This document shows positions 25,857-35,435 of a stretch of DNA of 64,000 nt, one piece after another. Origin of the DNA: Arcobacter cloacae (GTDB lineage Bacteria > Campylobacterota > Campylobacteria > Campylobacterales > Arcobacteraceae); assembly GCF_013201935.1 (NCBI RefSeq), contig NZ_CP053833.1, forward strand, positions 434,001 to 498,000. Direction: 5' to 3'. The translations under genes and the position numbers were made by a program. The notes under the pieces are model-generated. The model ran no database searches. It was given only the letters and a program-made list of their open reading frames with translations, and was not told the origin of the DNA. How positions within the stretch are numbered: position 1 is the first letter of the stretch; the number at the start of each line of letters is the position of its first letter.

Positions 25857-26813
25857 TTAGTTAATTTTATAATAGTTTATTTGTTCATGGTCACTTGTAA
25901 CAAACAACTCTTTTTCATTTATAAATAAAATATTTGTTAAAGTTGCTCTATTTTGTTTTAGTTTAAAAAGTTCTTTTTTTGTATCAACTTCAAAAATTGT
26001 TACATTATTTTCTTCATCACTTGCAACTGCTGCTAATTTTCCACTTGGACTTAATCCTGCACTATAGATTAAAAAAGGGAAAGTTTTATAATAAGATATC
26101 TTTCCATTTAAGCTATAAATTGCTGCTTTTCTATCTTGTCCAGCTGTTAATATAATCTCATTTTTTATATCAACTTGAAAAACATTATCAAGATTTTGTC
26201 CTTCAAATTTTTTTACTAATTCAAAAGTTTTCGTATCAATCATCGTTAAAATACCACTTTCATCACTTATTAAAACTTTTGTTTTATCTTTTGTGAGTTT
26301 GAAGTTTGAAAATTTAGATTGAGATATTTGAGTTTCATTTAAAATTTTTTTATTTTTTATATCATAAAGATAGATTTGATTTGAAAGTAAGGCATAAATT
26401 ATATGATTTTCATCTAAAAATTTTGCACGGGCTATAAATAATCTATCTTCATCAGAAATTATTCTTTCTAATTTCCCATCATTATAAATATCAATATTTC
26501 TTCCTCCTTTTTCCCCTTGAGAAAGAATCAAAATATTATCAGCTAAAACATCAACACTATAAATTTTAGAATCAATAGTATCTTGCATAAAATCTTTTAT
26601 TTGTGGAATTTTTATAGACGTTGTTTTAATTTTAGTATTAATATCAAAAATATCTACACTTGAAGCGGTTGTTGCTACATAAAGAAGATTATTTTTTAAT
26701 ACTAAATCTGTAACTCCACCACTTGCAACAAGTGAATAGTTTGGTTCTAAATCATAAGCTTTTAGATTTAGTAAAAAAATGAAAGATAAAAATAACATTT
26801 TAAAAATTTTCAT
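25857..26813 (-). CDS. napL: NapL, periplasmic WD40/beta-propeller-like protein
   Basis: A 318-residue protein with a signal peptide (MKIFKMLFLSFIFLLNLKAY) and repeated propeller-like strands (LYVATTASSVDIFDINTK, IYSLNGKISYYKTF, VASDEENNVTIFEVDTKKEL). NapL is typical of Campylobacterota nap operons; its exact role is not settled, and it is not essential for nitrate reductase in studied species. I place the start at ATG 26813; the frame is open further upstream but only by overlapping napF. Confidence 0.85.
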   Translation of the reverse strand: MKIFKMLFLSFIFLLNLKAYDLEPNYSLVASGGVTDLVLKNNLLYVATTASSVDIFDINTKIKTTSIKIPQIKDFMQDTIDSKIYSVDVLADNILILSQGEKGGRNIDIYNDGKLERIISDEDRLFIARAKFLDENHIIYALLSNQIYLYDIKNKKILNETQISQSKFSNFKLTKDKTKVLISDESGILTMIDTKTFELVKKFEGQNLDNVFQVDIKNEIILTAGQDRKAAIYSLNGKISYYKTFPFLIYSAGLSPSGKLAAVASDEENNVTIFEVDTKKELFKLKQNRATLTNILFINEKELFVTSDHEQINYYKIN

Positions 26814-26821
26814 ATTTTTCC

Positions 26822-27310
26822 TTATTTTATAATTTTTATAGCATCTGTTGGACAAACTTTAATACAAAAGCCACAAGAAGTACAGTTGTTATTTATACTT
26901 GGTCTAAACATAGCTAAAAAATCTATTGCCTTATCTAAACATGGGTCTTTACATGAAAAACACATAGTTTGATTCCATGATAAACATGATAATACATCTA
27001 TTTCTAGTTTGATATCAATATTTTTTTTATTTTCTAATTTTAAAACTTCTTTTGGACAAACTTCTGCACATTTATCGCAATATGTACATCCTGAAATTGA
27101 AAAATCTAATTTTGGTGTATTATCTTCTTGAATTACTATTATATTTTCTTCACAAACAGTACTACACAAACCTTCACAATCTATACAGTTTGTCAAAAAA
27201 AGTGACTCACTATTTTCATTTTCAAAATAAGGAGGTCTAATAATTTTCTCTTGCTTCTCTTTTTTTGAAAAAGGAAAAGCAAGAGAACCAAAAAGTTCTC
27301 TTCTTTTCAT
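26822..27310 (-). CDS. napF: NapF, cytoplasmic iron-sulfur protein
   Basis: A 162-residue ferredoxin-type protein implied in maturation of NapA. Four cysteine groups are visible: CIDCEGLCSTVC, CTYCDKCAEVCP, CFSCKDPC and CTSCGFCIKVCP. The start MKRRELFGSLAF carries an RR pair but no clear export peptide, in keeping with a cytoplasmic NapF. The start is one base from the napB stop. It lies between napB and napL. Confidence 0.9.
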   Translation of the reverse strand: MKRRELFGSLAFPFSKKEKQEKIIRPPYFENENSESLFLTNCIDCEGLCSTVCEENIIVIQEDNTPKLDFSISGCTYCDKCAEVCPKEVLKLENKKNIDIKLEIDVLSCLSWNQTMCFSCKDPCLDKAIDFLAMFRPSINNNCTSCGFCIKVCPTDAIKIIK

Positions 27311-27909
27311 TATTTTTTCTTTAATGTATCTAAATCTTCAGTTAGAACTTCATGCCAATTTGATTTTACTTTTCCATCTTTATTTGTAAAATCAGCTTGG
27401 AAAGTATTTTCAACAGCCAATTCTCCAGTACTTTGAGGAGCATGACAAGCATTACAATTGAATCTTGCATTTGCTAAAGTATCAATAGGTTTAATTGAAA
27501 CTTCATTTTTCATATTGTCTGTAGATTTTACAAACTTTTCACCTTCAAGTTTATGTTTTGGTCTAAAATCAATATAGTGTGATTTTGGAATAGGAGTTGC
27601 TCCCATAGACTCAGCAACTGCCACATCATGACAACCAATACACGAATTATTTTGAGGAGTAATATCTAACATCCCTTCAACATCGTGAGGAATCATAGGT
27701 GGAGCATTTTGATATGCTCTATCTATTTTATATCCACTCATTGGTTGAGATGTTCCATATTTTGTCTCATCAGGAGCAACTTTTTCTTCAGATAACAAAT
27801 CTACTTTTCTTAAACCAATTGACTCATCATCAATAATATTTTTAGTATTAGCAGCTATTAAAATTGATGCTGCTAATGATACTGCTAAAGTTAATTTACC
27901 TAACTTCAT
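27310..27909 (-). CDS. napB: NapB, di-haem cytochrome c subunit of nitrate reductase
   Basis: The periplasmic electron-transfer subunit that feeds NapA. A signal peptide (MKLGKLTLAVSLAASILIAA) is followed by two haem c motifs, CIGCH and CNACH, with the distal histidine regions IPKSHYIDFRP and HDVEG. Length of 199 is slightly longer than in enterobacteria. It starts inside the end of napH (14-base overlap), which couples the two. Confidence 0.95.
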   Translation of the reverse strand: MKLGKLTLAVSLAASILIAANTKNIIDDESIGLRKVDLLSEEKVAPDETKYGTSQPMSGYKIDRAYQNAPPMIPHDVEGMLDITPQNNSCIGCHDVAVAESMGATPIPKSHYIDFRPKHKLEGEKFVKSTDNMKNEVSIKPIDTLANARFNCNACHAPQSTGELAVENTFQADFTNKDGKVKSNWHEVLTEDLDTLKKK

Positions 27910-28717
27910 TTTGTCTTTCCTTAATTAAATTTTTTATTGAAAAATTAAGAGCATCATCATCACAAACTTCCACACATCTTCCACAGTTTGTACATTCACC
28001 ACTTAATACAGGCATAGAAGTTTTTGTAACCATATGTAAAACTTGACTTTCAGGACAAACCTCTTTACATTTCATACACGCTGTACAATTAGGTGCATTA
28101 TGATGAACTCTAATTAAACTAAATCTTCCAACTAGTGAATAAAATCCACCTAATGGACAAATATGTCCACACCAACCATTTTTTAATACAAATAAGTCAA
28201 AAAGAAATATCACAACTATTGTTGCCCAAGTAAAGCCCATCCCAAAAATGATTCCTCTATGAACCATAGATACAGGAGAAACTAATTCAAAGGCTGCAAC
28301 TCCCATGAAAAAAGAGATTATTAAACTAATAGCAATTACCCAATATCTAATATTTCTTGATGCTGGTTGTTTTTTTTGAATTTGATTAAATCCAAATTTT
28401 CTTCTTAAATAGTTTGATAAATCTGTAATAATATTTACAGGACAAACCCAAGAACAAAAAGCTCGTCCACCTATAATCATATAAAAAATCAAGATGAAAA
28501 AAGCTCCTAATAACAAATCAAAAGAGATAATAGCACCTGCAAAAAACATTTGTAAAACAGCATATGGATCACTTAATGGAATTGTATTTAAAAGCAATGA
28601 TGAACTTAAATTCCCCATTAAAAAATTGATTCCATATACATTTGCTATTACATATAAAACCATAATAGATATTTGTGTGATTCTTCTTGCTATTAAAAAT
28701 CTATATTTTTTTATCAT
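27896..28717 (-). CDS. napH: NapH, membrane quinol dehydrogenase subunit
   Basis: A 273-residue membrane protein with four to five helices, two cytoplasmic CxxxCP motifs (CSWVCPVN and CGHICPLGG) and two C-terminal [4Fe-4S] motifs (CTACMKCKEVCP, CTNCGRCVEVC). With NapG it forms the menaquinol dehydrogenase that replaces NapC, which is absent here. The start overlaps the napG stop by four bases. Confidence 0.94.
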   Translation of the reverse strand: MIKKYRFLIARRITQISIMVLYVIANVYGINFLMGNLSSSLLLNTIPLSDPYAVLQMFFAGAIISFDLLLGAFFILIFYMIIGGRAFCSWVCPVNIITDLSNYLRRKFGFNQIQKKQPASRNIRYWVIAISLIISFFMGVAAFELVSPVSMVHRGIIFGMGFTWATIVVIFLFDLFVLKNGWCGHICPLGGFYSLVGRFSLIRVHHNAPNCTACMKCKEVCPESQVLHMVTKTSMPVLSGECTNCGRCVEVCDDDALNFSIKNLIKERQNEVR

Positions 28718-29526
28718 TTTAATAAATCCTCCATATCTTTAGAGTTATTTAAAGAATCAACAGCACTATCTTTACTAATTTTTGTTTTTGTAGTGTTGCT
28801 TGTGGCATTTTCTACTCTTTTTTGGTCTTGTTTATTCCAACCTTGAACATAATGATCCCCCACTTTTCCTAAAGCTATATTTCTAGGAAGTACAAAAATA
28901 GCTGCTTTTTGGGTAACACAAGCTTTTTCACATAATCCACAACCAGTACAAGCGTCCACATGTACAACTGGTTTTAAAAAGGCGTGTTTTCCTGTTCTTT
29001 CATTTTTTGAATACTCAATACTAATTGCTTCACCTAAAAGTGGACAAGCTCTATAACAAGCATCACATTGAATACCCCAAAATGCGATACAAGAATTATC
29101 ATCTATAACAGCTACTCCCATTTGAGCTTTTGAGATATCTAATTTTTTTTCTTCATCTTGTACAGATTTTATATTTAGTGCATCTGTTGGACAAACAGGG
29201 ACACATGGTATATCTGTACACATATAACAAGGAATTTCCCTTGGTATAAAAAATGGCGTTCCAAGAGGTTTATTATCTCCTGGTCGCGCTAATTTTAAAG
29301 TATCAAAAGGACAAGCTTCAACACACATACCGCACTTAATACAAGTTGCCAAAAAATCTTCTTCTTTTAAAGCACCTGGTGGTCTTAAAATTAATGAACT
29401 AGCTTTTACTTCATCAACATAAGCACTCCAAGTTAAACCACCAAGAATTGCTAAGCCAGTTGCTCTTGCAATTGTTAAAAAGAATTTTCTTCTTTCATTG
29501 GTTGGTAGGTTTTGTTCTGTTTTCAT
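28714..29526 (-). CDS. napG: NapG, periplasmic iron-sulfur protein
   Basis: A 270-residue ferredoxin-type protein with a twin-arginine-like signal (ERRKFFLTIARATGLAILGG) and four [4Fe-4S] motifs: CIKCGMCVEACP, CYMCTDIPCVPVCP, CDACYRACP and CTGCGLCEKACV. It moves electrons from NapH towards NapB. It follows napA after 28 bases. The C-terminal tail (about residues 230-270) is polar and probably disordered. Confidence 0.94.
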   Translation of the reverse strand: MKTEQNLPTNERRKFFLTIARATGLAILGGLTWSAYVDEVKASSLILRPPGALKEEDFLATCIKCGMCVEACPFDTLKLARPGDNKPLGTPFFIPREIPCYMCTDIPCVPVCPTDALNIKSVQDEEKKLDISKAQMGVAVIDDNSCIAFWGIQCDACYRACPLLGEAISIEYSKNERTGKHAFLKPVVHVDACTGCGLCEKACVTQKAAIFVLPRNIALGKVGDHYVQGWNKQDQKRVENATSNTTKTKISKDSAVDSLNNSKDMEDLLK

Positions 29527-29554
29527 CTTTTCTTCTTTATATTCTCTTTAAATT

Positions 29555-32365
29555 TTATGCTTGGTAAATTTTTACTGCACATTTTTTAAAGTCTGTTTGA
29601 CCTGATTGAGGACAAGTATAATCTGCACAAACTTTGTTGATAAATACTTTTTCATCAAACCAAGGAACAAATACTAAACCTCGACTTGGTCTATTTCTTC
29701 CCCTTGTTTCAACTCTTGCTTTTACTTTTCCTCTTCTACTTTCAACCCAACATAAAGAACCTTGTTTTACACCATAAGTAATTGCGTCTTCAGGGTGCAT
29801 ATAACAAAGTGCTTCAGGAACTGCTCGATATAATTCAGGAACTCTCATAGTCATAGTTCCACTATGCCAATGCTCCAAAACTCTTCCTGTGCTTAACCAA
29901 ACTGGATATTGCTCATCTGGAATTTCCGGAGGATCCATATATGGTCTTGCAAATATTTTTGCTTTATTTGTTAAAGCTTTTTTAGTTTGGTCTTTAATTC
30001 CAGTTAAATCACCTTGAGCTAACTCTTTTGCAATATGACCATAAAATGCAAAATCACTATTTGGATTTGCTTTTTTAGCATAAGGGTCATAAATTGTATT
30101 AAATCTCCATTGTGTCTCTTTTCCATCAACAACTGGCCATTTTAAACCTCTTACTTTGTGGTAAGTATCAAAATCAGCTAAATCGTGAGCATGACCTCTA
30201 CCAAAATCAGCATACTCTTCAAATAGATATTTTTGAATAAAGAATCCATATCCTTTCCATGGTTTACCATCACTTCCAAGCACATTTCTTGAATCTCCAA
30301 AACCTTCAGTATTATCATAACCAGCTTGTACAGGGTCTTTTTGGTCTAATTTATAAGATTTAGCTCTTTTGTTTGCAAATAAAATTTCATACATAGTTGT
30401 ATTTTCATTATATCCCATAGCACGAGCTGCTTCAATTACATTTGGAAGTTTTACTTCACCTTTTGTACTTAAAAGTGATTGTTCACCCCATAAATCTTTT
30501 ACTGTAAATCTTTTTGAAAGTTCAACCCATTGCCATGTATCAGACATTGCATCTCCAACTGGAATTACTTGTTGTCTCCAAAGTTGTGTTCTTCTTTCAG
30601 CATTTCCATATCCACCCCATTTTTCATAAATCATTGCAGATGGTAAGATAAGGTCAGATACCTTTGCAGAAATTCCAGGGTATCCGTCACTTGTTACGAT
30701 GAAGTTATCCATTTCCCTTGCAGCTTTTACCCAGTGTGTTGCACTTGCTGTATCTTGGTATGGATTACAAACATTTACCCAAGCAAATTTGATATTTCCA
30801 TCTTCTATGTCTCTATGAATTTTCATAATATGTTGGTCACCTTTTGGATTTATAGTTCCAGCAGGAATATTCCAAGCTTTTTCAGTAACTGCTCTATCTT
30901 TTGGATTTGCAACCATCATATCAGCTGGAAGTCTATGTGTAAATGTTCCAACTTCTCTTGCTGTTCCACAAGCACTTGGCTGTCCTGTTAAAGAGAATGC
31001 ACCACTTCCTGGTTTTGCCTGTTTATTTAATAAGAAGTGAACATTATATGAAAGAGTATTACACCATGTTCCACGTGTATGTTGATTCATTCCCATTGTC
31101 CAAAAAGATACAACTTTTCTATTTTTTTCAATATATAAATCAGCTAAAGTTTGAAGTTTTTTCTTAAACTCTTCAATATCTTCATCAGGATTTCCTTTTG
31201 AGATTTTTGCCACATAATCAAGTGTATAAGGCTCTAATGATTTTTTATACTCTTCAAAAGAGATTTCCCAGTGTGCTAATCCTGTATTTTTATTTACCAT
31301 TTTATCACCAGCTTTATATCCATAAGGAGCAAGTGCAGGAGCTTCTGTTTCAGAAACAATCTTTTCCATCTCTTTAGAAATAGTTTGCATCTCTAAATCT
31401 GTATATTTTCCATCTTTGATAGATTTTTCATCACTTCTTCTCATACCATAACCAATATTAACTGGACTTGCTGCAAATACAATATGCTCTTTTACAAAAT
31501 CCCAATCAATTGATTCAGGGTGATTATATACAATTTCTCTTGCTATATAATTCCAAATTGCAAGGTCAGTATTTGGAGTAAAAATGATTTCAATATCAGC
31601 TAAATCAGAAGTTCTGTGTGTATATGTTGAAAGATTGATAACTTTTACTTTTTCTGGGTCACTCAATTTTCTATCAGTTACCCTTGACCATAAAATAGGG
31701 TGCATTTCTGCCATATTTGAACCCCATGAAACAACCGTATCAGTTAATTCGATATCATCATAACAACCTGATGGTTCATCTATTCCAAAAGTTTGATAAA
31801 AACCAGTTACTGCACTTGCCATACAATGTCTTGCATTTGGGTCAAAAGCATTTGATCTAAATCCTGCTTTCATCATTTTTAAAGCAGCATAACCTTCCAT
31901 GATTGTATATTGACCTGAAGCAAAAACTCCAATTCCTTCTGGACCTTTTTCTTTTAGTGCAATTCTTATGTGTTTTTCCATCTCATCAAAAGCTCTTTGC
32001 CAAGAAACAGGTGCAAAATCACCTTTTTTGTCAAATTCACCTTTTGAATTAACTCTTAATAAAGGTTGTTTTAATCTATCCGCTCCATACATAATTTTTG
32101 CGTTAAAATAACCTTTAATACAATTAAGTCCTCTATTAACAGGTGCTGCTGGGTCACCTTTTACTGCGACAATTTTTCCCTCTTTAGTAGCTAGCATAAT
32201 CCCACAACCAGTTCCACAGAAACGACAAGCTGCCTTGTCCCATCTCCATCCACCTTCAGCTTGGTTTGCTTGTGCTTGTAAGCTTGATGGTACTGTCATA
32301 CCAACAGCTGCTGCTGCACTTGCTGCTGCTGAACTTTTTAGGAAGTCTCTTCTTGAAAGCGACAT
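29555..32365 (-). CDS. napA: NapA, catalytic subunit of periplasmic nitrate reductase
   Basis: A 936-residue molybdoenzyme that reduces nitrate to nitrite in the periplasm. A twin-arginine signal ([19 protein letters not shown]) is followed by the [4Fe-4S] motif CRFCGTGCG and its fourth cysteine in GLNCIKGYF. The molybdenum-ligand cysteine is in ARHCMASAV. Length above 900 is typical of the phylum. The ATG at 32365 follows AAAAGGAG. Expression is probably controlled from the FNR-type site at 32432-32445, and moaA lies in the same region. Confidence 0.97.
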   Translation of the reverse strand: MSLSRRDFLKSSAAASAAAAVGMTVPSSLQAQANQAEGGWRWDKAACRFCGTGCGIMLATKEGKIVAVKGDPAAPVNRGLNCIKGYFNAKIMYGADRLKQPLLRVNSKGEFDKKGDFAPVSWQRAFDEMEKHIRIALKEKGPEGIGVFASGQYTIMEGYAALKMMKAGFRSNAFDPNARHCMASAVTGFYQTFGIDEPSGCYDDIELTDTVVSWGSNMAEMHPILWSRVTDRKLSDPEKVKVINLSTYTHRTSDLADIEIIFTPNTDLAIWNYIAREIVYNHPESIDWDFVKEHIVFAASPVNIGYGMRRSDEKSIKDGKYTDLEMQTISKEMEKIVSETEAPALAPYGYKAGDKMVNKNTGLAHWEISFEEYKKSLEPYTLDYVAKISKGNPDEDIEEFKKKLQTLADLYIEKNRKVVSFWTMGMNQHTRGTWCNTLSYNVHFLLNKQAKPGSGAFSLTGQPSACGTAREVGTFTHRLPADMMVANPKDRAVTEKAWNIPAGTINPKGDQHIMKIHRDIEDGNIKFAWVNVCNPYQDTASATHWVKAAREMDNFIVTSDGYPGISAKVSDLILPSAMIYEKWGGYGNAERRTQLWRQQVIPVGDAMSDTWQWVELSKRFTVKDLWGEQSLLSTKGEVKLPNVIEAARAMGYNENTTMYEILFANKRAKSYKLDQKDPVQAGYDNTEGFGDSRNVLGSDGKPWKGYGFFIQKYLFEEYADFGRGHAHDLADFDTYHKVRGLKWPVVDGKETQWRFNTIYDPYAKKANPNSDFAFYGHIAKELAQGDLTGIKDQTKKALTNKAKIFARPYMDPPEIPDEQYPVWLSTGRVLEHWHSGTMTMRVPELYRAVPEALCYMHPEDAITYGVKQGSLCWVESRRGKVKARVETRGRNRPSRGLVFVPWFDEKVFINKVCADYTCPQSGQTDFKKCAVKIYQA

Positions 32366-32403
32366 AATTTCTCCTTTTATGAAATAAATTCTTTTAACAC
32401 CAA

Positions 32404-32445
32404 ATTGTAGCTATAAAAAAAAGATTAATGATTGACCTATGTCAA
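32404..32445 (-). promoter_or_regulatory. nap operon promoter with FNR/Crp-type operator
   Basis: TTGACCTATGTCAA at 32432-32445 is a perfect TTGAC-N4-GTCAA palindrome of the FNR/Crp superfamily type. On the minus strand a TACAAT (-10) lies at 32409-32404, which predicts a start near 32397. The centre of the palindrome (32438.5) is then 41.5 bp upstream, the classic class II activator position. The leader before napA is about 32 bases. Confidence 0.75.
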
Positions 32446-32534
32446 GTAAATTAAGGTTTAATTAAGATAAAAAGTGTCCTATATTGAGTCTGAAAATTTC
32501 AATCTTTTTACATAATACCTACATAACTTTCAAT

Positions 32535-32540
32535 TATAAT
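32535..32540 (+). promoter_or_regulatory. candidate -10 element of dctPQM
   Basis: TATAAT lies 29 bases before the dctP start. About 40 bases upstream is a short palindrome TGAAAATTTCA (32491-32501) flanked by ATTGAG and AATC that could be an operator. No sigma-54 type -24/-12 pair was found. Confidence 0.45.
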
Positions 32541-32568
32541 TTCCTACTATCGAAAAATTAAGGAGAAG

Positions 32569-33564
32569 ATGATGAAAAAAATAGTTTTAGGAACAATTGC
32601 AGCAGCAATGTTAGCAACAGCAGGATTGGCTGCTGATTATATTATGAAAGTAAGCCACGTTGTAAGTGCTAGTACACCAAAAGGAAAAGCAGCAGACTTT
32701 TTTGAAAAAAGAGTTGAAGAGTTAAGTGGTGGAAAAATTGATGTTCAAGTATTCCCAAATTCACAATTATATGGTGATGGTGAAGAGATGAAAGCCCTTG
32801 TAATGAACAATGTGCAATTAATTATGCCAAGTTTATCTAAGTTTACAAGTATCGCACCACAAATGCAACTTTTTGATTTACCTTTTATTTTTAGAGATAA
32901 AGCTCACTTATATAATGTAATGGATGGAGAAGTTGGAGCTATTTTAAAATCTAAAATAGATGAAAAAAAACAGATGATGGCTATGGATTATTGGGATGCT
33001 GGATTTAAACATTTTTCAAGTAGTAAACATCCAATTGTAACACCAGAAGATGCAAAAGGTTTAAAATTTAGAATTCAAAGTTCAAAAGTTTTAGAAGCAC
33101 AATTTAAAGCAGTTGGTGGAAATCCTCAAGTTTTACCATTTTCAGAGGTTTATTCAGCATTACAACAAGGTGTAGTTGATGCAACTGAAAATCCATTATC
33201 AAACTTTTATACAAAAAAATTCCATGAAGTTCAATCAAATCTTACTTTAAGTAGCCATGGTTACTTAGGATATTTAGTTGTTATGAATACAAAATTCTGG
33301 AATAGTTTACCAAAAGATTTACAAGAAAATATTACTCAAGCTATGAAAGAAGCAACAGAACTAGAAAGAAGAGAATCAACAATTGAAGATGAAAATATAA
33401 TGGAAGCATTAAGAAAATATTCTAAAGATACAAATAAGCTTGAAATTATAGAGTTAACACCTGAGCAAAAACAACAATGGCAAAAAGTTATGGCTGATGT
33501 TTACCCAAAATTCTATGATGTAATTGGTGAAGATTTAATCAAAAAAGCAATAGATACTAAATAG
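32569..33564 (+). CDS. dctP: TRAP transporter substrate-binding protein (DctP family)
   Basis: A 331-residue periplasmic binding protein with a signal peptide ending near GLAADY. The DctP core is clear: MKVSHVVSASTPKGKAADFF, GLKFRIQSSKVLEAQFKAVG with the carboxylate-binding arginine, and YSALQQGVVDATENPLSNFY. C4-dicarboxylates are the likely ligand, supported by the three-gene set and adjacent two-component system, but other organic acids cannot be excluded. AAGGAG precedes tandem ATGs (32569 and 32572). Confidence 0.92.
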   Translation: MMKKIVLGTIAAAMLATAGLAADYIMKVSHVVSASTPKGKAADFFEKRVEELSGGKIDVQVFPNSQLYGDGEEMKALVMNNVQLIMPSLSKFTSIAPQMQLFDLPFIFRDKAHLYNVMDGEVGAILKSKIDEKKQMMAMDYWDAGFKHFSSSKHPIVTPEDAKGLKFRIQSSKVLEAQFKAVGGNPQVLPFSEVYSALQQGVVDATENPLSNFYTKKFHEVQSNLTLSSHGYLGYLVVMNTKFWNSLPKDLQENITQAMKEATELERRESTIEDENIMEALRKYSKDTNKLEIIELTPEQKQQWQKVMADVYPKFYDVIGEDLIKKAIDTK

Positions 33565-33578
33565 TAAAGTTTTAGATA

Positions 33579-34124
33579 ATGAAAAAATTCTTTGAAATTA
33601 CTGATTTAATCGTTGGTACAATAAACCAAACAATGGCAGTCGTTGGACTGTCATTGGGGGTTTTATTAGCATTTATAAATGTAATATTAAGATATGCGTT
33701 TGATATGAGTCTTACTTGGGCTGCTGAACTTACAAACTATCTTTTTATTTGGTCTGCACTTTTTGGTGCTGCTTATGGATTTAAAAGAGGTGCTCATATT
33801 TCTGTGAGTTTACTAATTGGAAAATTCTCTTTAGCATATCAAAAATTCTTTTTGATTTTTGCAAATTTAATCTCTATTTTATATTTAGGATTAATATCAT
33901 ATTTTGGATATCAATTAGTTCTTATGTTAGTAGATTTTGGTGAAATGAGTGTTGATTTAAATATTCCTATGTGGATTCCACATCTTGTACTTCCTATTGC
34001 TTTTGCATTGGCAGCTTATAGGGTTTTTGAAAAATTACTAGAACTTTATAAAACAGACTCAAAAGATATAAAACTTTACAACGAACACGAAGATATTATA
34101 AAAGAAATAAAAGGAGAAAAATAA
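33579..34124 (+). CDS. dctQ: TRAP transporter small membrane subunit (DctQ family)
   Basis: A 181-residue protein with four hydrophobic helices and the DctQ feature LTWAAELTNYLFIWSALFGAA with GFKRGAHISV next to it. It links the binding protein cycle to DctM in the inner membrane. It is spaced 14 bases from dctP and one base from dctM. The C-terminal tail is charged and cytoplasmic. Confidence 0.92.
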   Translation: MKKFFEITDLIVGTINQTMAVVGLSLGVLLAFINVILRYAFDMSLTWAAELTNYLFIWSALFGAAYGFKRGAHISVSLLIGKFSLAYQKFFLIFANLISILYLGLISYFGYQLVLMLVDFGEMSVDLNIPMWIPHLVLPIAFALAAYRVFEKLLELYKTDSKDIKLYNEHEDIIKEIKGEK

Positions 34125-34125
34125 T

Positions 34126-35406
34126 ATGGTTATCACTACTTTATTTGTTTTATTATTTGCCTTCATGTTATTTGGAGTACCTGTTGCTGTTGCTTTAGGA
34201 ACTACTACATTAATTACATCATTTATCTTTACAGATTTAGATTTAATGGGTGTATCATCTAAAATTTTTGATGGTTTAAATAAATATACACTTATGGCTA
34301 TTCCTATGTTTATTCTTGCTGGTGCTTTATTAGCAAGGGGTTCATCAGCTTCAAGAATAATTGAATTTGCAAAAAGTTTAGTAGGGCATCTTCCAGGGGG
34401 GCTTCCAATTGCTGCTATTCTAGCATCTATTATTTTTGCAGCTGTTAGTGGAAGTTCACCAGCAACGGTTGCTGCTATTGGTTCTGTTATGTATGGAGCT
34501 ATTAAACAAGCTGGATACAATGAGCAGTTTGCAATAGGAACAATAGCAACTTCAGGAACATTAGGTATTTTAATTCCTCCATCTATTGTATTTATCGTTT
34601 ATGGGGTAACAGCTGATCAATCTATTGGTAAACTATTTATGGCAGGGGTAATTCCAGGTCTTATGATAGGTGCTATGATGATGGTTGCAACTTATTTTTT
34701 AGCTAAAAGAAGTGGATTTAAATCAGGGAAAAGAGCTAGTTTTAAAGAACAATACAAAGCTTTTAAAGATGCATTTTGGGCATTGATGATTATTGTTATA
34801 GTTATTGGTGGGATTTATGGAGGTATTTTCACTCCAACAGAAGCAGGTGCATTTAGTGTTATGTATGCTCTATTTATCTCTATGTTTGTTTATAAAGATA
34901 CAAAATTTAAAGATTTATATCAAATAGTTTTAGATTCAGCACAAACAAGTTCGATGATTTTCTTTATTATTGCAAATGCTATGCTTTTTGCTCACTTCTT
35001 AACAGATGAACAAATTCCACAGCAAATAACACAAATGATAATTGATGCAAATGTTAGTCCTTTAGTGTTCTTATTAATTGTAAATATTGTTTTATTATTA
35101 ATGGGACAATTTATGGAACCAAGTTCAGTTGTTATGATTACAGTTCCACTTTTACTTCCTATTGGAGTAGCTTTAGGAATTGACCCTATTCATTTAGGTG
35201 TTATTATGGTTGTAAATATGGAAATAGGAATGATAACCCCGCCTGTTGGGCTCAACCTCTTTGTGGCAAGTGGAATTACGGGACTTAGTTTAAAACAAGT
35301 TGTTGTAGCTTCACTTCCTATGACAACAGTGTTACTTATTGGATTAATGTTGGTAACTTATATTCCAGCTATTTCTTTATGGCTTCCAACTTTAATGTAT
35401 GGATAA
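34126..35406 (+). CDS. dctM: TRAP transporter large membrane subunit (DctM family)
   Basis: A 426-residue permease with about 12 membrane segments. The family stretches FAAVSGSSPATVAAIGSVMY, SGTLGILIPPSIVFIVYG, GIFTPTEAGAFSVMYAL and MEIGMITPPVGLNLFVASG are present. It uses a sodium gradient to move the substrate (family knowledge). A hairpin terminator follows the stop. Confidence 0.94.
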   Translation: MVITTLFVLLFAFMLFGVPVAVALGTTTLITSFIFTDLDLMGVSSKIFDGLNKYTLMAIPMFILAGALLARGSSASRIIEFAKSLVGHLPGGLPIAAILASIIFAAVSGSSPATVAAIGSVMYGAIKQAGYNEQFAIGTIATSGTLGILIPPSIVFIVYGVTADQSIGKLFMAGVIPGLMIGAMMMVATYFLAKRSGFKSGKRASFKEQYKAFKDAFWALMIIVIVIGGIYGGIFTPTEAGAFSVMYALFISMFVYKDTKFKDLYQIVLDSAQTSSMIFFIIANAMLFAHFLTDEQIPQQITQMIIDANVSPLVFLLIVNIVLLLMGQFMEPSSVVMITVPLLLPIGVALGIDPIHLGVIMVVNMEIGMITPPVGLNLFVASGITGLSLKQVVVASLPMTTVLLIGLMLVTYIPAISLWLPTLMYG

Positions 35407-35435
35407 AAAGTAAGAGATATTTTCTCTTACTTTTT
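35405..35435. terminator. bidirectional terminator between dctM and the sensor kinase
   Basis: A perfect 13-bp stem (35405-35417 and 35423-35435) with core GTAAGAGA, loop TATTT and A/T runs on both sides. It overlaps the stop of the convergent kinase gene. Confidence 0.75.

Noticed and set aside
30369-31167. Several open frames of 74-86 codons on the plus strand opposite napA
   Set aside because: They lie wholly inside a strongly conserved gene on the other strand, have biased composition and no ribosome binding sites.
34059-34520. A 153-codon minus-strand frame opposite dctQ/dctM
   Set aside because: The plus-strand genes are clear members of known families and overlap it fully; the translated sequence mirrors the codon pattern of dctM.
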